Assembly: GCF_003386535.1 (NCBI RefSeq)
Contig: NZ_QTTN01000015.1
Coordinates: forward strand, 62,001 to 126,000
DNA length: 64,000 nt
Source of the DNA: Paenibacillus taihuensis
Lineage (GTDB): Bacteria; Bacillota; Bacilli; Paenibacillales; Paenibacillaceae
Reading direction: 5' to 3'
The notes under the pieces were generated by a model. It saw only the letters and a list, made by a program, of their open reading frames with translations. It made no database searches and was not told the DNA's origin. A program made the position numbers and the translations under genes. Every line of letters starts with the position of its first letter. Position 1 is the stretch's first letter. Shown piece by piece: positions 59,602 to 64,000 of the stretch.

Positions 59602-61275
59602 ATGCCAACCACGATCCAACGTATTTGGAAATACCGTCTGCACTACTTGATCGTAATGCCGGCTCTGCTGCTTCTTTTTATTTTCAAAGGTATCCCGTTC
59701 ATTGAAATGATCTATAGCGCCTTCGTTGATTACCAGTTTATGCGCGGGTTATGGAGCAGCGAGTGGGTGGGGCTTGAGAACTTCCGGGCTCTATTCCATA
59801 ATCCGGCGTTCGGTTCCGTTCTGCGCAATACGCTCATCATGAAGCTTGGCTATACGCTCATAAGTGGCATTACGGCTATTATTGCGGCTCTCGCGCTCAG
59901 CTGTATAAAGAGTCGCAAATATCGCAGCGGGCTGGCAGCGTTGTTCCTTGCGCCGTATTTCATCCCATCGGTCTTATTCGCCTATCTCGTCATGGTTATC
60001 CTATCGCCGACTCATTCCCCATTTGGCAGCATTCATACGCTGGTGTTAGCCAAGCCGGAATGGTTTCGGATCTTGTTTATTGCAATAGAAGTGATCAAGA
60101 CTTGCGGCATTCCGATCATGCTCGCGTTGGCGGCAATCGGCGCTGCACAGTCAGCGATGGAGCAAGGGCTGATCCCGGACCGGTCCAGCTTCAGCGGAAG
60201 ACATGTGATTCCTGCACTGCAAGCCGTCGGCGCTTTCATGCTCATGCAGCTATCTTCCGTGCTTTCACAGGACCAAGAGCTTCTGCGGACGCTCGTTAAT
60301 CCGCTTGTCTTCCAGACGGGGGACGCGCTCAGCACCTACTCGTTCCGGCTTATCTATGAGAATCTAGAGGTGAATCTGGCAGGACCTCTCGGACTGTTTT
60401 CGCTGTTTGTCCAATTAGCTGGCACGCTGCTCGCCTATTTCATTCTCCGGCGGACATTCGCGAGGACGGTATTCGCACCTGCAGCAACTTCGTCAGCCAT
60501 TCAGCCGAATCGGCGCTACAACGTGGCAGGCATCGTGATCGGTACATTGCTTGCCCTTGTCGTCGCTTTCGTTCTCTACATGTTCTTCGTATATCCGTTC
60601 ACTGCCAGACCTGCCCCAGGACCTGGACTCGGGACGTTGCTCTCGGTGAGCAATTATGCGCGATACTTGCTGCTCGACCTCGCAGCGGTTATCCCATTCA
60701 TGCTTATCACGGTGACACTTGCTTTTCCGCTCACCATCAAGGATTTTCCAGGCAGAGGGTTGTATAAGCTGCTCCTGCTCGTTCTGCTCGTCGCAGGGAA
60801 CGGAACGTTCTATGAATTTGTCTTCTTCAAAGACTTACATATGCTCAATACGGTCTTCCCGATGGTTATATCCGGTTTCTTCTCGATTCTGCCAATCTTC
60901 ATTCTGAAAAGCATCGCGAGCAGTCGAATGGTGCTAAGCGGAGATGCAGAGGGGAAAGGCGAACTCCATAAGTTTTTCTACATCTATCTGCCCGTATGCT
61001 GGCGACCGCTGCTCGCACTAGGTGCGCTTCATTTCGTTCTGCAGTGGAATTCAGTAATGCTGCCTATAACAATCCTGAGTAACCCGTCGATGTTCCCGCC
61101 GCTGCAGCAATTTATGATGGCCTACCAATCCGGTATTGGAATGCCTAATGCATACAGCCCTGCCGTACTCTTGCAGTTTGGGGCTATCATCATGCTGCCG
61201 TCGTTAGTAGTGCTGCTGGCATTCCGCAAATGGCTGACAGCTGATGTGCTGACTTCACAAGTGCGGAATTTGTAA
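59602..61275 (+). CDS. Fused sugar-type ABC permease (LplB-like + LplC-like)
   Basis: The 557-residue protein joins two permease units. Residues 1-285 resemble LplB: LIVMPALLLLFIFKGIPFIE, WVGLENFRALFHNPAFGSVL, NPLVFQTGDALSTYSFRLIY. Residues 310-557 resemble LplC/YtcP: LLVAGNGTFYEFVFFKDLHM, LHKFFYIYLPVCWRPLLALG, FVLQWNSVMLPI. The EAA loops that contact the ATPase are degraded: the first reads SAMEQGLIPDRSS and lacks the conserved Gly, and the second reads SGDAEGKGELHKF. No ATPase or binding-protein gene adjoins it. It may be a retired or repurposed permease with about twelve helices. Confidence 0.82.
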   Translation: MPTTIQRIWKYRLHYLIVMPALLLLFIFKGIPFIEMIYSAFVDYQFMRGLWSSEWVGLENFRALFHNPAFGSVLRNTLIMKLGYTLISGITAIIAALALSCIKSRKYRSGLAALFLAPYFIPSVLFAYLVMVILSPTHSPFGSIHTLVLAKPEWFRILFIAIEVIKTCGIPIMLALAAIGAAQSAMEQGLIPDRSSFSGRHVIPALQAVGAFMLMQLSSVLSQDQELLRTLVNPLVFQTGDALSTYSFRLIYENLEVNLAGPLGLFSLFVQLAGTLLAYFILRRTFARTVFAPAATSSAIQPNRRYNVAGIVIGTLLALVVAFVLYMFFVYPFTARPAPGPGLGTLLSVSNYARYLLLDLAAVIPFMLITVTLAFPLTIKDFPGRGLYKLLLLVLLVAGNGTFYEFVFFKDLHMLNTVFPMVISGFFSILPIFILKSIASSRMVLSGDAEGKGELHKFFYIYLPVCWRPLLALGALHFVLQWNSVMLPITILSNPSMFPPLQQFMMAYQSGIGMPNAYSPAVLLQFGAIIMLPSLVVLLAFRKWLTADVLTSQVRNL

Positions 61276-61286
61276 CCATAAAGCAG

Positions 61287-61344
61287 AAAGGGCTCTACAT
61301 TCAGAAGCAGCGGCAATGCTGCTTGAGATGTAGTAGCCCTTTTT
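61287..61344. terminator. Bidirectional terminator between the permease and AraC genes
   Basis: AAAGGGCT/AGCCCTTT form the base, TACAT/ATGTA the middle and AGCAGC/GCTGCT the top of a long stem. A tracts and T tracts lie on both sides. Confidence 0.88.
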
Positions 61345-61360
61345 GGTGTGTGTATGGTCT

Positions 61361-62191
61361 TTACGTGTTATTCGCCCGATATTCCGTCGGACTCTGTCCG
61401 GCTTCCTTGCGGAAAAACTTCGCGAAATGGTTCGTTTCCTTGAATCCGATCTGATCGGCGATCTCCTTGATGCTGAGCGTCGTCGTCGTCAGGAGGATGC
61501 GCGCTTTGTCCGCCCGTTTGCGGCTCACATATTTAAGCGGAGGCACGCCGAAATGCTTCTTGAAATACGCGATAAAATAGTTCGGATGCAAGTGCGCCGC
61601 CTTCGCCATATCCTCAATCTTCAAGCTGTCCTCGAGGTGGCTGTCGATATACTCTTGGATGAACTGAATTCGCTTCATATCCTCGGAACGGTGCTGCAGG
61701 ATCGTAATCGGCACATGCTCCAGATAACGCGCGATAATCTCGAGCATGATCGACTTCTCGCGCAGCCGCGAGATCAGCGACGGGTTCGAATGTAAGCTGA
61801 CGAGCAGCTTGAACAGCGCGGTCATCTCTTCTTGATCGGCACTCGTAATTCGGAGCGGCACGCCAATCCATTGGAACAGGTCGAAGGGACCGATCGTTGC
61901 GGTGAAGTGGCACCAATACTTCAAGAATGGCTTTTTGCCCGGCAGGTATGAATACGACTGCTGCGTGAAAGCGGGCATGAGGCACAGCTCGCCGGGAACG
62001 GGATACATCTCCTTGCCGTCCACTTTCAAATAGCCTTCGCCATCCACGATATAGTAGAGCTTGTTGTACTCGGGCACGTAGTCCAGATCCCGCCAGTCTG
62101 TCGTCACCTGCGTCTTCATCGCGTGACTGACGTCGACCTGCAGAGCTTGCAGCAGTTCCATTAAGGCGGAAGCTTCGCGTTTGTTCTTCAT
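61361..62191 (-). CDS. AraC-family transcriptional regulator
   Basis: About 276 residues. An N-terminal cupin-like domain (YNKLYYIVDGEGYLKVDGKE, YPVPGELCLMPAFTQQSYSY) is followed by the AraC DNA-binding pair of helix-turn-helices (DSLKIEDMAKAAHLHPNYFI and LSIKEIADQIGFKETNHFAK, ending SPTEYRANN). This arrangement is common for regulators of sugar use. ATG 62191, behind AGGAGA, is preferred; a longer in-frame start at 62311 has no ribosome site. It is divergent from the PhyH-HEAT gene, its most likely target. Confidence 0.88.
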   Translation of the reverse strand: MKNKREASALMELLQALQVDVSHAMKTQVTTDWRDLDYVPEYNKLYYIVDGEGYLKVDGKEMYPVPGELCLMPAFTQQSYSYLPGKKPFLKYWCHFTATIGPFDLFQWIGVPLRITSADQEEMTALFKLLVSLHSNPSLISRLREKSIMLEIIARYLEHVPITILQHRSEDMKRIQFIQEYIDSHLEDSLKIEDMAKAAHLHPNYFIAYFKKHFGVPPLKYVSRKRADKARILLTTTTLSIKEIADQIGFKETNHFAKFFRKEAGQSPTEYRANNT

Positions 62192-62382
62192 GGGCTTCAA
62201 TTCTCCTACTATTGCGTCTAGCCTGTAATCGTTTTCTCTATCATAGTGCATTTTGGGAGAGCGCGATACCGCTACCTTAACTTTAGCACTTTCATTCTTA
62301 TTCTTATCCATTGGAAACGCTCTATGACAATCCTATAATCGAGACATGAACGAAGCGCATATAGGGAGGATGAACAATTAAT

Positions 62383-63783
62383 ATGACAACTGCACAACCG
62401 TTATTGCTGACTGACGAGCAAATGAAACAATTTATTACGAATGGATTCCTCATTCTGAAGACGGACTTCTCGCGTGAATTTCACGCGCGTTTGGTAGAAC
62501 AGCTCAACAGCATTTATGACACAGAAGGCAACCCGGGCAACAATATTTTACCGCGGATCCGGGAACTGCAGCGGGTATTCGAAAATCCGGTCATCACTGG
62601 CGCGCTCACAAGCGTGCTTGGACCAAACTATTTACTGCACACGCACCGTCACGGCCATTACAATTCCGTTCCGAAGCCGGGCGGCTGGCATAAGGACAGC
62701 TACTGGGGCTATGACCGCCTCCGCAACCATCACCCATGGTGGGCGATGATCATGTACTTCCCGCAAGACACGCCGCTTGAGCTCGGACCGACTGGCGTCA
62801 TGCCGGGAACGCAGTATCAAGACAAGCGTAATTTCGTATCGGACGAAAATGCAGAGGAAGCGACGGCGAAAGGTGAAGCGGGTACATTTGCACTCATCCA
62901 TTATGATATCTGGCATCGTTCGACGCCGAACCTGCTTGGTCAGCCGCGCTTCATGCTGAAGTTCGAGTTCATGCGGACGCAATTCCCGACTGCGCCATCC
63001 TGGGATAACAAAGTGAGCAGCTGGCAGGAAATCGCTGACGGCTCGGAGCTGAACAGCCAGATCGGCGAAGAAGTGTGGAACTGGATGTCTGGCCGTACGG
63101 CAGCGACTGCGAATACGGCATCAGGCGATGCAGATGAGGTTGCTGCGCTGCTTGCACGTGTGACCGCAACGGATCGGGAGCCAGATGCGCAAGCTGCAGC
63201 ATATGATCTCGCAAGAAGAGGCGAAGCAGGTGTGAACGCACTGCTGGAAGCGATTCGCAGCGAGAACAAATACGTGTCTCGTACCGCTGCATATGGCCTC
63301 TCGGCAGCGGGTGCAGGTGCAGTCGAAGGGCTGAAAGCACTTCTGGCGGATAATAGCGAACGTACTGTGAATCATGCGCTGTTTGCACTGTCCGAGCTGC
63401 GTGACCTAGCCGATAGCGCAATTCCTGCCGTAACTGGTCTGCTTGATCATCCATCCGAGGTTGTTCGCCGTACAGCGATTGAAGCGCTCGGCATTATGAG
63501 CAGCGATGCAAATGCGGTTGTGCCAGGTCTCATTAAGGGCTTGAAGGACGAAGACACGCAAGTCCGTTTCACATCGGGCCTATCGATCGTCCGTGTCGGT
63601 TCAGCTGCTTCCGAAGCCGTACCGGCTCTCGCTGAAGTGCTCGATGATGAGAACCGTTACGTGCGCGGACATGCGCTCGAAGCGCTTCGCTACATCGGTA
63701 CGAAGGAAGCGCACGAAGTGCTGATCCAAGAGCTGTTCAATGCGCGCTGGTGCTCGGATACGACGCCTGCAAGCACGTTCTAA
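62383..63783 (+). CDS. Phytanoyl-CoA dioxygenase-type enzyme fused to HEAT repeats
   Basis: The 466-residue protein has an N-terminal 2-oxoglutarate/Fe(II) oxygenase domain (about 10-220). Metal residues are His103 and Asp105 (GWHKDSYWG) and His178 (IWHRSTPN), and Arg189 (GQPRFMLKF) binds 2-oxoglutarate. A C-terminal half (about 250-455) is built of helical HEAT-like repeats, such as NKYVSRTAAYGLSAAGAGAV, SERTVNHALFALSELRDLAD, PSEVVRRTAIEALGIMSSDA and NRYVRGHALEALRYIGT. The repeats may bind a protein partner. The substrate is unknown. GGGAGGATG lies just before the start. Confidence 0.9.
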   Translation: MTTAQPLLLTDEQMKQFITNGFLILKTDFSREFHARLVEQLNSIYDTEGNPGNNILPRIRELQRVFENPVITGALTSVLGPNYLLHTHRHGHYNSVPKPGGWHKDSYWGYDRLRNHHPWWAMIMYFPQDTPLELGPTGVMPGTQYQDKRNFVSDENAEEATAKGEAGTFALIHYDIWHRSTPNLLGQPRFMLKFEFMRTQFPTAPSWDNKVSSWQEIADGSELNSQIGEEVWNWMSGRTAATANTASGDADEVAALLARVTATDREPDAQAAAYDLARRGEAGVNALLEAIRSENKYVSRTAAYGLSAAGAGAVEGLKALLADNSERTVNHALFALSELRDLADSAIPAVTGLLDHPSEVVRRTAIEALGIMSSDANAVVPGLIKGLKDEDTQVRFTSGLSIVRVGSAASEAVPALAEVLDDENRYVRGHALEALRYIGTKEAHEVLIQELFNARWCSDTTPASTF

Positions 63784-63789
63784 TAAACG

Positions 63790-63844
63790 AAAAAGCCTTC
63801 GAAACTGCGCAGGTAGCATTGCGCAGTGTTCGAAGGCTTTTTTT
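63790..63844. terminator. Bidirectional rho-independent terminator
   Basis: AAAAAGCCTTCGAA/TTCGAAGGCTTTTT encloses CTGCGCA/TGCGCAG. It is one of the strongest hairpins in the window and serves both converging genes. Confidence 0.93.
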
Positions 63845-63854
63845 CATTATAGAG

Positions 63855-64000
63855 CTACACCAGCTTGTCCATTGTCGGCATGCCGTCTTGCGCGCCGAAC
63901 ACCGTCACGGAGTAGGACGCCGCTTTAACGGCCAGCGGAAGCGTCTGCTCAAGCGACCAGCCGCTTGCTACACCGAAGCAGAGCGCAGCATTGAATGAGT
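63855..64000 (-). CDS. PfkB-family sugar kinase, C-terminal end (ribokinase-like)
   Basis: Only the last 48 codons are in the window. They read SFNAALCFGVASGWSLEQTL, then VKAASYSVTVFGAQDGMPTM to the stop at 63855-63857. 'FNAAL' follows the GAGD catalytic motif in ribokinase-like enzymes, and 'SVTxxGAQxxMP' is typical of RbsK. The family phosphorylates sugars or nucleosides with ATP. The catalytic part lies beyond the right edge, so substrate and integrity cannot be judged. Confidence 0.78.
   Translation of the reverse strand, partial: SFNAALCFGVASGWSLEQTLPLAVKAASYSVTVFGAQDGMPTMDKLV

Overview
The window looks like a chromosomal segment of a spore-forming member of the Paenibacillaceae (Paenibacillus, Cohnella or close kin). 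This rests on the gene families seen: YjcZ, YqzE, a CwlD-like amidase, the YhaO/YhaN nuclease-ATPase pair, the YqhG/YqhH pair, YkvI and an LplB/LplC-type permease. Strong GGAGG ribosome sites, moderate G+C and many crisp rho-independent terminators fit the same group. No plasmid, phage, transposase or CRISPR genes were seen. The species is an inference and not shown directly.

Layout. 1-10.2 kb: the end of rsuA, a Cof-type phosphatase, a tiny YjcZ gene, and a run of small enzymes on the plus strand. That run includes five GNAT acetyltransferases, an alpha/beta hydrolase, a LysE exporter, a TcaA-like lipoprotein, a VanZ protein and a eukaryotic-type HisA; a broken VOC gene lies on the minus strand within it. 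10.4-17.9 kb: a chemosensory operon with an unknown protein, CheW, CheA, a CheB-type receiver fused to PAS-GGDEF-EAL, and a methyl-accepting protein. 18-24.5 kb: a glutathione-independent formaldehyde dehydrogenase, small-molecule genes, and queDEC for queuosine precursor synthesis. 24.5-24.9 kb: a duplicated hairpin repeat. 24.9-36.8 kb: a membrane diguanylate cyclase, a glycosyltransferase with yhaO/yhaN, YkvI, ArsB-like efflux, a lipoprotein and xpt. 36.8-40.3 kb: a GntR/LacI-type regulator with CBM9-like and GH18 proteins. 40.3-47.2 kb: two nearly identical tRNA-Leu(CAG) genes and a zone of gene decay holding remnants of a response regulator, a DUF1295-like membrane protein, a B12-binding regulator and FeoB, beside intact HxlR, DoxX, dioxygenase and GH43 genes. 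47.3-55.6 kb: cell-wall enzymes, YqzE, YqhG/YqhH, DUF1284 and LysR. 55.7-64 kb: an adenylosuccinate synthetase homologue, a CDF transporter, a fused permease, AraC beside a PhyH-HEAT protein, and the end of a ribokinase-like gene.

How the parts fit. The most notable system is the operon at 10.4-17.9 kb. CheW, CheA and a single receptor are encoded with one response regulator that carries a CheB-like receiver, but its output is a degenerate GGDEF plus an apparently intact EAL phosphodiesterase in place of a methylesterase. No CheR, CheB esterase, CheY, CheC or CheD is present in the operon. It therefore looks like a chemosensory pathway that sets cyclic-di-GMP levels. Nothing here shows which behaviour it controls. 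The second theme is genome reduction in progress at 40-47 kb, where a divergent gene pair appears to have lost its shared promoter and both N-terminal halves in one deletion.
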